A stretch of 64,000 nt of DNA from Akkermansiaceae bacterium (GCA_024233005.1 JACKQE010000014.1:92430-156429), one strand, 5' to 3'; shown: positions 8,167 through 16,797, numbered from the stretch's first letter. Program-made: numbers and translations. Notes: generated by a model from the letters alone, not told the origin.

Positions 8167-10002
8167 ATGGCAGATATGAGAGGGAAAATGAGGCAGTGGA
8201 TTAAGGGCGTCGCGTTTGCCGCGATGGTCCCGGGTATGGTTTTGGGACAGCAGACCGTGACAACCCCGGATGGAACGGAAATTTTGCTCGAAGCGCTTCC
8301 TCCGGACCAACAGGCCGCGATCATGCAAACCAGGGATGCGATTGCAACCGGCGCGGGTCAAGGTCCATTGAAGGTGGACAACATGGGACGTTTCGAGTTG
8401 GATCCATCGGCTTCCGCAGGTCTTTCGCACGAAATGCTGGTCGATTCCCTTCGGGGAGTGGTGTTGGTTCCGACACCGGGCGATGTTCGTCCTGATGGGT
8501 GGCCCGGCGTTGAAGGCATCTGGCATGATTTCGCTTATCTGCCGGAACAGGTCGGGAAGGAAATTCAGGGGTACTTGGGAAAACCTGTTTCCCTTGCTTC
8601 CCTTGATGAAATGGTGAAAGCGGTCATTTTGGCCTACCGGCGCGGTGGCCTTCCGGTGGTGGACGTGCTGCTTCCGGAGCAGGACATCACCTCAGGGGTG
8701 GTCCAAATGGTGGTCATTGAGTCCAAGGTCAACCGCATCCGCGTGGATGGTGTGAGTGCTGATATGGAGGAATACTTGGTGCGTCAAATGTCCATCCGAC
8801 CAGGGGATGATATTCGTTCCAACCAAATTCTCACCGATCTCAACTGGATCAACCGCAGCCCGTACCGCAAAGTGGACTTGGTATACTCCCCGGGTTCTGA
8901 ATTCGGCACGACCGACATTATTCTCAAGGCCTATGAAAGCGATCCTAATAGCTACTACGTGGGATACGAAAATTCCGGGACCGAGGTTCTCGGTGAAGAC
9001 CGGTTTCTTTTCGGCTTCAATTTCGGGGATGCCTTTGGACCTGATCAGGCGGTGAGTTACCAACTCAGTGCCGACTCCGAGTTTGAAAAAGTCGTGGGCC
9101 ACTCTCTGGTTTACACGGGTCCCTTGCCATGGCGGGCGTGGATGACCTTGTTGGCATCTTATGTCAGCGTTAATGCCGATATTCCCGGACCGGATGGTAT
9201 CCCCATCAATGAAGGTGGCGACAGCACTCAGTTGAGTGCCCGTTACTCCATTCCGGTGTATTCCCCGGAGAGCTGGGTGAATCAATTGACCTTTGGTTTT
9301 GATTACAAATCCAGCAACAACAACCTGGAATTTGGCGGTCTGCAAGTCTTTGACGTCACCACTGAAATCTTCCAGCTCAGCGCCGGGTTGAGCACGGTGA
9401 CTCGTGACAAGACTGGTATGACTTCAGGGAATTTCACAGTGGTGGGAGCTCCGGGCAACTTGACCAATCAGAACACGGCGGAGGTGTTCGAACGTTCCCG
9501 TGCCGGAGCGGATCCTTCGTATGTCTATTTCAATGCCAAAATTGAGCGCCAGCAGCAACTGTGGAAACAATGGACGGCCCGTCTTCGTGCCGAAGGCCAG
9601 TTGTCGACCCGCAACCTGCTCGCCAGCGAACAGCTCGGTGCAGGTGGTTACGACACGGTCCGTGGTTTCGAACAGCGGGTAGCCAGAGGAGATGAAGGTT
9701 TCCTCGGCGGTGTGGAAGTCTATACTCCTGAGCTTTCCATCGCCAAGGCTGCCAACTGGAAAAATGAAACCGACAGCCTGCGATTTCTGGCATTCTACGA
9801 TGCGGCAACGTTGTCGAATACGGACAAGTTGCCCGATGAACCCAACCAAGTGGAATTGCAAAGCGTCGGGGTCGGCCTGCGCTGGCTCTACAGTGATTGG
9901 TTCCGCTTGCGCCTCGATTATGGTATTCCACTCTCTGACCGGAATCTTGATGGGATCGATGATGGCGGACGTTGGCATGTCGGTGCCACTGCCAATTTCT
10001 GA
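8167..10002 (+). CDS. TpsB / ShlB-FhaC family outer-membrane secretion transporter
   Basis: 611 residues. Signal peptide (WIKGVAFAAMVPGMVLGQ). The first domain contains two POTRA-type repeats, with LPEQDITSGVVQMVVIESKVNRI typical of POTRA_2, and a C-terminal 16-strand barrel region with the RGFEQRVARGDEGFLGG segment. Three ATGs (8167, 8176, 8188) are possible starts; GAGAGGG precedes the third. TpsB proteins export one large TpsA exoprotein, or act in other outer-membrane transport. No TpsA-like filamentous haemagglutinin gene is in the window, so the cargo is unknown. A strong terminator follows. Confidence 0.9.
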   Translation: MADMRGKMRQWIKGVAFAAMVPGMVLGQQTVTTPDGTEILLEALPPDQQAAIMQTRDAIATGAGQGPLKVDNMGRFELDPSASAGLSHEMLVDSLRGVVLVPTPGDVRPDGWPGVEGIWHDFAYLPEQVGKEIQGYLGKPVSLASLDEMVKAVILAYRRGGLPVVDVLLPEQDITSGVVQMVVIESKVNRIRVDGVSADMEEYLVRQMSIRPGDDIRSNQILTDLNWINRSPYRKVDLVYSPGSEFGTTDIILKAYESDPNSYYVGYENSGTEVLGEDRFLFGFNFGDAFGPDQAVSYQLSADSEFEKVVGHSLVYTGPLPWRAWMTLLASYVSVNADIPGPDGIPINEGGDSTQLSARYSIPVYSPESWVNQLTFGFDYKSSNNNLEFGGLQVFDVTTEIFQLSAGLSTVTRDKTGMTSGNFTVVGAPGNLTNQNTAEVFERSRAGADPSYVYFNAKIERQQQLWKQWTARLRAEGQLSTRNLLASEQLGAGGYDTVRGFEQRVARGDEGFLGGVEVYTPELSIAKAANWKNETDSLRFLAFYDAATLSNTDKLPDEPNQVELQSVGVGLRWLYSDWFRLRLDYGIPLSDRNLDGIDDGGRWHVGATANF

Positions 10003-10027
10003 TTCCGGTATCCAACGAGGTTTTTTT

Positions 10028-10053
10028 GAGCCCTGCCCTAAAAAGCAGGGCTC
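10028..10053. terminator. bidirectional rho-independent terminator
   Basis: A perfect 9-bp stem GAGCCCTGC / GCAGGGCTC with an 8-nt loop (CCTAAAAA). It is followed by CTTTTGTT on the plus strand and by a run of A residues in minus-strand orientation (seven T on plus just before the stem). It lies 25 bp after the TpsB stop and before the end of the convergent menC-like gene, so it can end transcripts from both sides. Confidence 0.9.
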
Positions 10054-10069
10054 TTTTGTTGGGGGGCTC

Positions 10070-11050
10070 TCAACCTGCAAGCCGGACCCAGGTCAGGCCA
10101 TTGAGGAGATCGTCAAACCCAAGACCGGTTCCGGGTAACACGTTGGAACTTATCCAATTGGGGCCTGTTTGAGCCAGCCTGTTGAAAAAGGCATCTTCCT
10201 CATACAGATGGTGGGTCATCAACCCTGCGGTGACGCTATGGCTTTGGGCCGCCTCCCAAGCGGCGAAGCTCTGACCGAGGGCGTGATCCATGTAGCTGGT
10301 GAAAACGACACGCTGCAAAGGCCACCGTCCCGCTGGCGGTCCTGACTCCAAGGCTGGTTTCACTATCCGCCAGGTTGCAGATCCCACAGGTCCCCACTTA
10401 TCGGCGGCCTGCCCCTGTCTATCGACCGCTGCAGGGACAGGGAGGGTCTGCCCCCACCAAGTCCAGAGTTCTTCCGACCAGCAAACGGGGTCTTCGATGA
10501 AATCAAGGCGTTGTTGCCACGCTTGGGGCATTTGAGACAACCAGTCCTCAAAGAAGGGCCGGGTTCCAGTTTCGTTGAAATCAAGCCGGAACCGCAGGAC
10601 CTCATCTGCCTCCATCCACTGTTGAAGGATGCTTCGGGCCATCTGTCGCTCTGCCCTGAGTTTCAGTTTTACAGTGGTGAATCCTTGGCGTCTGACTTGA
10701 GAGCACCAATAATCTATCTCATTGGAAATCAAACCCTGCGGTGCGGTGGCATGACTGGCCGGGACCTTGAGACCGGTAAACAGGTTCAGGTTTTCGTGCC
10801 GGGCAGCCCCATCCATGCGGGCGCAGTCGAGAGCACGGTTGATCAAGGGGGTTGTTTTGCCCTCTGCCAGCAGTCGGAGCTGTTCGGTCGCCGGAGCATC
10901 ACCCAACTCTGGCCAGGGGTGCACGCAGCCAAAGCCACCTTTCCAGCGAATCAAAAAGCCCTTCCGTTCATTTCCTGAATGTTTCACATTCAGCGCTCTG
11001 CGGGGACGGAGAGCAAAGTGACTGATTTCAATGGAGTCAGGGAGGCTCAA
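10070..11050 (-). CDS. O-succinylbenzoate synthase-like enolase-superfamily protein
   Basis: 326 residues from TTG at 11050, whose TTGA overlaps the glcF stop (TGA at 11049-11047). Enolase-superfamily marks are FTTVKLKL (Lys acid/base), FRLDFNETG (first metal Asp), FIEDP (metal Glu), AVDRQG (third metal Asp) and IVKPA (second Lys). The later SYMDHALGQSF segment is typical of the OSBS branch. OSBS makes o-succinylbenzoate for menaquinone; no other men gene is visible, so it could equally be a promiscuous relative such as a dipeptide epimerase or N-succinylamino-acid racemase. Coupling to glcF suggests co-expression. Confidence 0.85.
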   Translation of the reverse strand: MSLPDSIEISHFALRPRRALNVKHSGNERKGFLIRWKGGFGCVHPWPELGDAPATEQLRLLAEGKTTPLINRALDCARMDGAARHENLNLFTGLKVPASHATAPQGLISNEIDYWCSQVRRQGFTTVKLKLRAERQMARSILQQWMEADEVLRFRLDFNETGTRPFFEDWLSQMPQAWQQRLDFIEDPVCWSEELWTWWGQTLPVPAAVDRQGQAADKWGPVGSATWRIVKPALESGPPAGRWPLQRVVFTSYMDHALGQSFAAWEAAQSHSVTAGLMTHHLYEEDAFFNRLAQTGPNWISSNVLPGTGLGFDDLLNGLTWVRLAG

Positions 11051-12357
11051 TGGTGAACCTGGGGAGATTTCTTCCGCAACGATTCGGCCAGGAGTGAAAT
11101 GGGATGTTTCACTTGGATGTCATCGCGGCCTTGATCGGCAAGACCTTGCGTTATTTGAAGATGGCAACCCGGATTTGCAACGGCCACGACCGTGGCGCCG
11201 GTCTCCACAATTGCCCGGCATTTTTGGACCTGCAGCTCAGTGGCTTTTTCAGGTTGGGTGATGCTGTAAATGCCGGCACTGCCGCAACAGAGAGTGGCAT
11301 GGGGCAGTTCAACCCAGTCCATTCCATTCAATTGATGAAGCAACGAACGAGGCTGGGCAGAAATCTTCTGTCCATGGCAAAGATGGCAGGCTTCGTGATA
11401 GGTTCCTTTGATGGAGTTCGGGATCGCATCCTGCTCCAGTTGAAAGCCGATCTCCACAAGCCATTCATGGATGTCTTTTGCTTTCGCATCCCATTGGAGA
11501 GCCTTCGCAGCGTATTCCGGGTCTTCAGCCAGCAGTGGGCCGAAGTGCTTCAAATGGGATCCGCAACCAGCCGCATTGGTGATGATGGCGTCACAATGCT
11601 CGAGATCAAAGGAATCGATCTGTTTCCGGGCGAGTTCTCGTGCCGTGTTCAAATCGCCATTGTGAGCATGCAGGGAACCGCAACACCCCTGTTGTCTCGG
11701 CGTCAATACCGAACAACCCGCGGCGGCCAGAACTTCGGCCGTGTCTCGGTTGATATCCGGATAACAAATGTCCTGAATGCACCCCGTGAGCAACCCAACG
11801 CGGTAGCGTTCCGGCTTGGCCGCGAGAAAATAGGGGATCAGTTCATCGCTGAAAGCGGAGGCCACTCGGGGTGCTCTGGCTTCGAGTCGACGCAGGGATG
11901 GAGGCAAGAACCAGGTCAATCGCAGCTTTCTCGCGATACTGTCCAAGCCGAATCTTTGAACCATTCCCAGGAGACGTCCGATCATTTTCAGCCTGGTCGG
12001 CGCGCGAAAAATGACCCGCAGACTCAGCCAGCGCCAGAATCTCCGTTCCGGGGTGTCCATGACCCGGGAGTCTTCGACGTCGGCTCGGGCGGCCTCAAAT
12101 AACCTGGGGTAGTCAACGCCTGCGGGGCAGGCGGTGGTGCAGGCCAGGCAGCCCAGGCAAAAATACATTTCCTCTCCAAAAGCCTTCTTGATTTCCAATT
12201 CTCCGTCCGCCACCGACCGCATCAGGGCAATGCGGCCTCTGGGACTGTGGCGTTCTCTTCCGGTGGCGACATAAGTCGGACAGGTGGGCAGGCACATTCC
12301 GCAATGCATGCACTGCTGGACAACAGAATAGTCCATTTGCTTCAAATGCCCGGCCAT
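11047..12357 (-). CDS. glcF: glycolate oxidase iron-sulfur subunit-like protein
   Basis: 436 residues. The N-terminus carries two 4Fe-4S ligand sets, CMHCGMCLPTCP and CLGCLACTTACP, then two CCG domains with QGCCGSLHAH and LCCGSAGIYS. This is the layout of GlcF, which passes electrons from the GlcD/GlcE flavin subunits to the respiratory chain. glcD and glcE are not adjacent, so the gene is split from its partners in this genome or is a related (S)-2-hydroxy-acid oxidase component. A weak TTGCAG-17-TACCAG promoter lies 8 nt before the start, and the menC-like gene overlaps its end. Confidence 0.9.
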   Translation of the reverse strand: MAGHLKQMDYSVVQQCMHCGMCLPTCPTYVATGRERHSPRGRIALMRSVADGELEIKKAFGEEMYFCLGCLACTTACPAGVDYPRLFEAARADVEDSRVMDTPERRFWRWLSLRVIFRAPTRLKMIGRLLGMVQRFGLDSIARKLRLTWFLPPSLRRLEARAPRVASAFSDELIPYFLAAKPERYRVGLLTGCIQDICYPDINRDTAEVLAAAGCSVLTPRQQGCCGSLHAHNGDLNTARELARKQIDSFDLEHCDAIITNAAGCGSHLKHFGPLLAEDPEYAAKALQWDAKAKDIHEWLVEIGFQLEQDAIPNSIKGTYHEACHLCHGQKISAQPRSLLHQLNGMDWVELPHATLCCGSAGIYSITQPEKATELQVQKCRAIVETGATVVAVANPGCHLQITQGLADQGRDDIQVKHPISLLAESLRKKSPQVHH

Positions 12358-12402
12358 GAAACCAACTGGTAGACTTACGGTGCCCCATCTGCAAGCCCGG
12401 GC

Positions 12403-12430
12403 GTGACAAATTGCGAGGCGGTTTTAGAAT
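12403..12430 (+). promoter_or_regulatory. sigma-70-type promoter before the 51-aa ORF
   Basis: -35 GTGACA (12403-12408, 5/6 match) and -10 TAGAAT (12425-12430, 5/6 match) with a 16-bp spacer. The ATG of the small ORF begins 5 nt after the -10 box, so transcription would start at or next to the start codon, giving a leaderless mRNA. Confidence 0.65.
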
Positions 12431-12435
12431 GAGAA

Positions 12436-12591
12436 ATGAATCAGGAATCGAATTCCTCAGGCGAGTCAGATGCCATTCCGGAAGCCGAACCCATCAATGA
12501 ACCCAGGGCTGCGGAGTTAAGCCCTGAAGAGCAGATGGCGCTCTACGAGGAATCGTTGAAGGAAACCGATTGGGGGCACCAACCTTGTTGA
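12436..12591 (+). CDS. 51-residue acidic protein ending in DWGHQPC
   Basis: ATG 12436, TGA 12589-12591. The product is strongly acidic with an unstructured N-terminal half (NSSGESDAIPEAEPINE) and a helical stretch ELSPEEQMALYEESLKE, followed by TDWGHQPC at the C-terminus. The sigma-70 promoter placed immediately before the ATG and the sensible codon use support a real gene. I do not recognise a family. The terminal Cys after Trp/His could bind a metal or partner, but this is a guess. It is transcribed divergently from glcF and lies 104 bp upstream of the MidA-type methyltransferase. Confidence 0.7.
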   Translation: MNQESNSSGESDAIPEAEPINEPRAAELSPEEQMALYEESLKETDWGHQPC

Positions 12592-12695
12592 GCCCTTTTC
12601 AGACTGAAGATGGCCTGAGGGGGGGAATTTTTGCCTGCATCTGCGTTCCGTGGACGGTTGGTCGCTGGCGTGCTTGATTGGATTAGACTGGGCCA

Positions 12696-13796
12696 ATGTC
12701 AACGAGTCCGCCAGCGTCCGACCCCTCCTCAGATCTACGAACATTTCTAGGCAACTGGTTCGCATCCTCTGGAGGCAGAATCCCCTTCGAAGACTACATG
12801 GCGGCGGCCTTGTATCATCCAGCTCATGGCTATTACACCAAGCACATCGCCACCGTGGGCGGGCACAGGGGGGATTTTGCCACTTCGGCAACACTTTCCG
12901 AATGGCTCGGAAAGGCGATTGCTGCTTGGATCAAAGCCGAGGTGGCGCTGAGAGGATCGGCCTTGAAAGATGCCCTTGGCCGGAGCCACGTGATTGAAAT
13001 CGGTCCCGGGTCGGGAATGCTGGCCCGGTCTGTTGCAAAGGCAGCTGGCTGGTGGTTCCGGCGATCTCTGCGATTCCATTTCGTTGAAGTGTCACCGGTT
13101 CTTCGACAGGAGCAGCGGACGCTCCATCCCGATGCCTCCTGGCATGATTCGGTTGCCGCAGCCCTGCAGGCCTGCGGGGGGCGCGCCATCATTTACAACA
13201 ATGAGCTATTTGACGCTTTCCCCGTGATCTTGCTGCGGTGGAATTTACCTATGAGGAACTGGGAGGAAGTTTATGTGATGCTGTCCCCAGAAAGGGGGGT
13301 GCGGGAGGAGTTTGTGCCATTGGAAGAATCCCGTCCCGGCTTTCGGGTTCCAGAGTCTTTCCGCAGGGAGTGGCCAGACGGCCAACGGGTGGAAATCCAC
13401 GCAGCATGGGAGCCCTGGCTGGCAGACTGGCAGTCAGGACTCAAATGTGCCTCGATGCTCAGCATCGATTATGGAGGTAGAGGGGAAAGCCTGTATCAAC
13501 GGCGACCGGGGGGCACTTTGAGAGCTTTTTTCAAGCATCAGAGAAATACTGGTTCGTCGATCTACAAACTATTTGGTCGACAGGATCTGACTGCAGATGT
13601 GGACTTTCACCGTCTGCAGGAATTGGGGGAATCCTTCGGCTGGGAGACTGTGGCGAGTGAAACCCAGGCTTCGTTTTTGGAACGCCTCGCACCCGGGGCG
13701 GTGGCTGCGGGCCGGGAGAGTGCCTTCATTGCGCAACCGGGGGGGGCAGGGGAGGCCTTTCAAGTTTTGTCCCAACGATTCGGGAAGTGCGCTTGA
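12696..13796 (+). CDS. MidA-family SAM-dependent methyltransferase (NDUFAF7-like, DUF185)
   Basis: 366 residues. The N-terminal segment MAAALYHPAHGYYTKH and DFATSATLSEWLG followed by the SAM-binding motif IEIGPGSGMLARSV are diagnostic of the MidA/DUF185 family. Further marks are YNNELFDAFPV and the C-terminal Rossmann-like region. In mitochondria the orthologue NDUFAF7 methylates an Arg of the complex I subunit NDUFS2; the bacterial substrate is usually assumed to be protein. A TAGACT -10 box lies exactly 6 nt before the ATG. No complex I genes are in the window. Confidence 0.92.
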   Translation: MSTSPPASDPSSDLRTFLGNWFASSGGRIPFEDYMAAALYHPAHGYYTKHIATVGGHRGDFATSATLSEWLGKAIAAWIKAEVALRGSALKDALGRSHVIEIGPGSGMLARSVAKAAGWWFRRSLRFHFVEVSPVLRQEQRTLHPDASWHDSVAAALQACGGRAIIYNNELFDAFPVILLRWNLPMRNWEEVYVMLSPERGVREEFVPLEESRPGFRVPESFRREWPDGQRVEIHAAWEPWLADWQSGLKCASMLSIDYGGRGESLYQRRPGGTLRAFFKHQRNTGSSIYKLFGRQDLTADVDFHRLQELGESFGWETVASETQASFLERLAPGAVAAGRESAFIAQPGGAGEAFQVLSQRFGKCA

Positions 13797-13821
13797 GGAG
13801 CGCGTCTCCTGATATTTGCCG

Positions 13822-13841
13822 AGGATTGTGCCCCCAATCCT
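13822..13841. terminator. hairpin between convergent genes
   Basis: 7-bp stem AGGATTG / CAATCCT with a 6-nt loop (TGCCCC) in the 76-bp gap between midA (plus) and the HlyD-like gene (minus). There is no U-tract, so it may be a weak or protein-assisted terminator, or a random fold. Confidence 0.4.
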
Positions 13842-13872
13842 ACTCCACTGATCAGGGCAGGGCGGGTTGGGA

Positions 13873-14829
13873 TCATTGATCCCCAAGCATCGTGACAGCC
13901 GGTTTGGATTCCAAATGGCGGATGTCTCCGGCGGGAATGATGGTCGCGATGGCTTCACCGGTGGTGAGGCTGCGCCCTTCCAAGTTGAAGGCCAGCGAGG
14001 CGATTTTACCCGGGAATGGAGTCTTGATGATGGTTGGCATCGCGACCGTCTCCCGTTCGCCGAGTTCGTGTGCCAGTTCTGCAAGGTGCTTCACTTCTTG
14101 AAGATAATTCTCATCATCCGCCGAACGGAAAAACTCATCGCGTTTTTCGCGTGATCTTTGAATTTCATCTCGCATCCGAGCAAGACCGGCGACGGCGGGT
14201 AAATCGACAATTCTGGCTATTTCGGTCCCAGCTGGAACCACATCACCAGGCTTTACAAGAAACTCCGTAAGCGTTCCCGATGCAGTGGCGATAATCGATT
14301 CAGCATTCCGCGGTGGCAGCGGTGGTTCGATGGTAGGAATTACCACTGTGGACGCTGGCAGCAAATGGGCCACCAGCCAGGTGCGGGACTGTGGAACAAG
14401 AAGGAGGGAGGCCGTCAGGCATATTGCCAGAGATGCTGCCATCAAACCTGTTTTTAGAGATGTCCTTTTTGATGAGGGGACTTGAGATTTGGCAAGCGGC
14501 GGGGAGTCCAGTGGCGATCCAACTATCTCCGCCATTCCATTGGCGCACAGCCACCGGACCATGGTGTCCAGCCATTCCAAAGTTTCCTCGCTGGCAAGTG
14601 CTCCGGCAGCATGTTCTTGGAGGACTTCCCTGGTGGTGGTCCGTCCATCAAGGCGTTGCAGGATCCAACCTTGCCAAACTTGCATCCGGAAGCTGCGATC
14701 CCGCTCAAAGTCGACCAGCACGGCTTGCGCTTCCTGGCCGCTGCCGTCCACCCAAAAGGCCACGCGATCCCGCAGTCTGACACGACTGGAGAGCAGCGGA
14801 TCCCAAGATTTAGGAATGGCCTCGTTCAC
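13873..14829 (-). CDS. PqqD-like + HlyD-like membrane protein
   Basis: 318 residues from GTG 14829; the longer frame to TTG 14949 is AT-rich and lies across a candidate promoter, so I prefer the short form. Residues of about 10-100 resemble a winged-helix PqqD-like domain (VRLRDRVAFWVDG, VWQGWILQRLDGRTT, EWLDTMVRWLCANGM). One transmembrane helix spans about 127-145. The C-terminal half has a biotinyl-lipoyl strand pair (SIIATASGTLTEFLVKPGD, PAGTEIARIVDL), a helix pair and a second barrel half, as in HlyD membrane-fusion proteins. No M50 peptidase, ABC exporter or outer-membrane channel is adjacent. Function unknown; likely envelope transport. Confidence 0.75.
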   Translation of the reverse strand: MNEAIPKSWDPLLSSRVRLRDRVAFWVDGSGQEAQAVLVDFERDRSFRMQVWQGWILQRLDGRTTTREVLQEHAAGALASEETLEWLDTMVRWLCANGMAEIVGSPLDSPPLAKSQVPSSKRTSLKTGLMAASLAICLTASLLLVPQSRTWLVAHLLPASTVVIPTIEPPLPPRNAESIIATASGTLTEFLVKPGDVVPAGTEIARIVDLPAVAGLARMRDEIQRSREKRDEFFRSADDENYLQEVKHLAELAHELGERETVAMPTIIKTPFPGKIASLAFNLEGRSLTTGEAIATIIPAGDIRHLESKPAVTMLGDQ

Positions 14830-14963
14830 GGGGTTGAGTAAATTCAGGATAGTGATTGGAATTTCTATAAGATTAATAAAAAATTCGCTTGACGGCAAGT
14901 GATTTTTCCAGTGAGGATGACCTATTTTTCGATTAGCATCTCCGTTCAACTATCTGGCACCCG

Positions 14964-15500
14964 ATGACACGTTTCATGACCGAGAGATTCCTTCTGCGGG
15001 CGCTGGTTGCTGACATCACGACATTGCCAGTCGATGCCATGGTGAATGCGTCCAATACCAATTGGCTGGGGGGATCTGAGGCAGATGAGGTGATTCACCG
15101 GTCCGCCGGGCCCGGTTTGATGGAGGCCTGTCGGTTGCTCGCAAGATGTGAAACCGGGGATGCCATAGCCACCTCAGGATATCTTTTGAAAGCCCGGCAT
15201 GTGATTCATACTGTTGGCCCTGTTTGGCGGGGAGGGCATGCAGGAGAGGCCGATCTGCTGGCGTCCTGTTATCGGCGTTCGCTTGAAGTGGCTGTCGATT
15301 TGGGGGCAACCAGTATTGCCTTTCCCGCGATCAGCACTGGTATTTACAAATATCCAGCCGATCTTGCGGCAGCTGTCGCCGTGGAGACCGTAAAGTCTTT
15401 CTTGTCCGCCGAAAGTCCCAACTTGGACATTTTCTTTTGTTGCTTTTCTGAACCGCTCTGCCGGATCTACGAAGAATTGTTGGGGGAAGAGGAATTTTAG
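14964..15500 (+). CDS. macrodomain protein (O-acetyl-ADP-ribose deacetylase-like)
   Basis: 178 residues, one macro domain. The ADP-ribose-binding motifs are DAMVNASNTNWLGG and VIHRSAGPG, followed by HTVGPVW and IAFPAISTGIYKYP. Canonical YmdB-type proteins have GGGGVDGAIH; here the loop reads GGSEADEVIH, so the catalytic Asp may be displaced. Enzymes of this family remove ADP-ribose from proteins or deacetylate O-acetyl-ADP-ribose. It is 13 bp upstream of an AI-2E permease, so the two may be cotranscribed. Confidence 0.9.
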   Translation: MTRFMTERFLLRALVADITTLPVDAMVNASNTNWLGGSEADEVIHRSAGPGLMEACRLLARCETGDAIATSGYLLKARHVIHTVGPVWRGGHAGEADLLASCYRRSLEVAVDLGATSIAFPAISTGIYKYPADLAAAVAVETVKSFLSAESPNLDIFFCCFSEPLCRIYEELLGEEEF

Positions 15501-15512
15501 AGATTTAGTATT

Positions 15513-16757
15513 TTGGAGGAACCAATTTCCAAACCCAAGGAACCATCCCCCTCATTCCGGGTCTATCCGGGAAGAGGGCTCATCGTGCTGGTTTCAGTGG
15601 CCTGCCTGATCATTATTGTGGCGGGATTGAGGCTGGCCTCTGAGTTTTTCATTCCGATTGTCTTGGGTTTCTTTCTGGCGGTCCTGAGCTTTCCCATTCA
15701 AAGGTGGCTGAATACTAGGGGAGTTCCGGAGCCCATCGCAGTGGTTTTGACCATTTTTGTGGACCTCTTGATCCTTTCCGGACTGATCTATCTGGCAAGC
15801 GGTGTCATCCCGGAATTCCAATCCAAACGAGACACTTATGCAGCTCTGGTTCAGCAAAAAATGACCTCGCTGACCATCTGGATTGACGGAACGATGGATT
15901 CTCTGGGAAATTTCGCGGACCGTTTCAGTCCCGGAGACCCAAGTGTTGCGACAACCCCACCACTTGAGACCAAGCGCGAACTGCTGTCTTTCCGTGAAAT
16001 TTTTGACCGCTATTGGGATTCTTCCATCATTCTGGATTTCCTGGGGCAAAGCGCCTTGGTCGGGAAGGTCACCTCGCTATTAACCAAAGCGTTTTTTGTG
16101 TTTGTGGTCATGATTTTTGTCCTCGCGGAGTCCGGACGCTATGCCGATAAGGTGAGGGCGGTCCTTGAGGCCAAAGGACCGGATTTGGGACGATTCCACC
16201 GTTCAGCGGCGGATTTGCAGAAATATCTGGGAATCAAAACAGCCGTCAGTGCCGCAACCGGCTTGCTTGCTTGGTTGAGTTGCAGCCTGATTGGCGTCGA
16301 TTTTCCCATCCTTTGGGGACTTATCGCTTTTGTTTTCAATTACATACCCGCGATCGGCTCCGTGGTGGCGGCCGTGCCTCCGGTGATCCTGGCATTGGTC
16401 CAACTGGACGGTCTCTGGGGAGGGGTTGTTCTGGCCATTTGCTACCTCGCCATCAATCAAACCATCGGGACCATCCTGGAGCCCATGTTGTTGGGCAACA
16501 GGTTTGGCATTTCGACCGTGGTGGTCATCGTTTCAGTGGTTTTCTGGGGCTACGTTTGGGGACCGGTGGGAATGTTCCTTGCGGTGCCTTTGACCATGGT
16601 GGTGAAGGTAATGCTCGACAACAGTGCGGACTGGAGGTGGATTTCTGTGCTGATGGGGAAAGGAGAGAAGGCCACCAATGCGCCCCCTTTGGTCCCCAAA
16701 GCCGTGGCGGGCGTTTCAAATCCGGAGGCTTCAGCCTCAGACGGGAAAATTTCCTGA
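15513..16757 (+). CDS. AI-2E family permease
   Basis: 414 residues. Several transmembrane helices (GLIVLVSVACLIIIVAGLRLA, FFIPIVLGFFLAVLSF) with the family's PIQRWLNTRGVP segment, a large central soluble part, and late helices FNYIPAIGSVVAAVPPVIL and VSVVFWGYVWGPVGM. The family includes TqsA/YdiK-type exporters and Na+/H+ antiporters; the substrate is not defined. There is no ATG near the start. TTG at 15513 lies inside a GGAGGA Shine-Dalgarno site (15515-15520), and the first codon at a normal distance after it is ATT at 15525, which may be the true start. Confidence 0.88.
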   Translation: MEEPISKPKEPSPSFRVYPGRGLIVLVSVACLIIIVAGLRLASEFFIPIVLGFFLAVLSFPIQRWLNTRGVPEPIAVVLTIFVDLLILSGLIYLASGVIPEFQSKRDTYAALVQQKMTSLTIWIDGTMDSLGNFADRFSPGDPSVATTPPLETKRELLSFREIFDRYWDSSIILDFLGQSALVGKVTSLLTKAFFVFVVMIFVLAESGRYADKVRAVLEAKGPDLGRFHRSAADLQKYLGIKTAVSAATGLLAWLSCSLIGVDFPILWGLIAFVFNYIPAIGSVVAAVPPVILALVQLDGLWGGVVLAICYLAINQTIGTILEPMLLGNRFGISTVVVIVSVVFWGYVWGPVGMFLAVPLTMVVKVMLDNSADWRWISVLMGKGEKATNAPPLVPKAVAGVSNPEASASDGKIS

Positions 16758-16797
16758 TCTCTTTCGGGCGCCAGGCTGTCCTGATTGGAGATGCTGC

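Noticed and set aside
11104..12102. 332-codon plus-strand frame
   Set aside because: Mirror of glcF.
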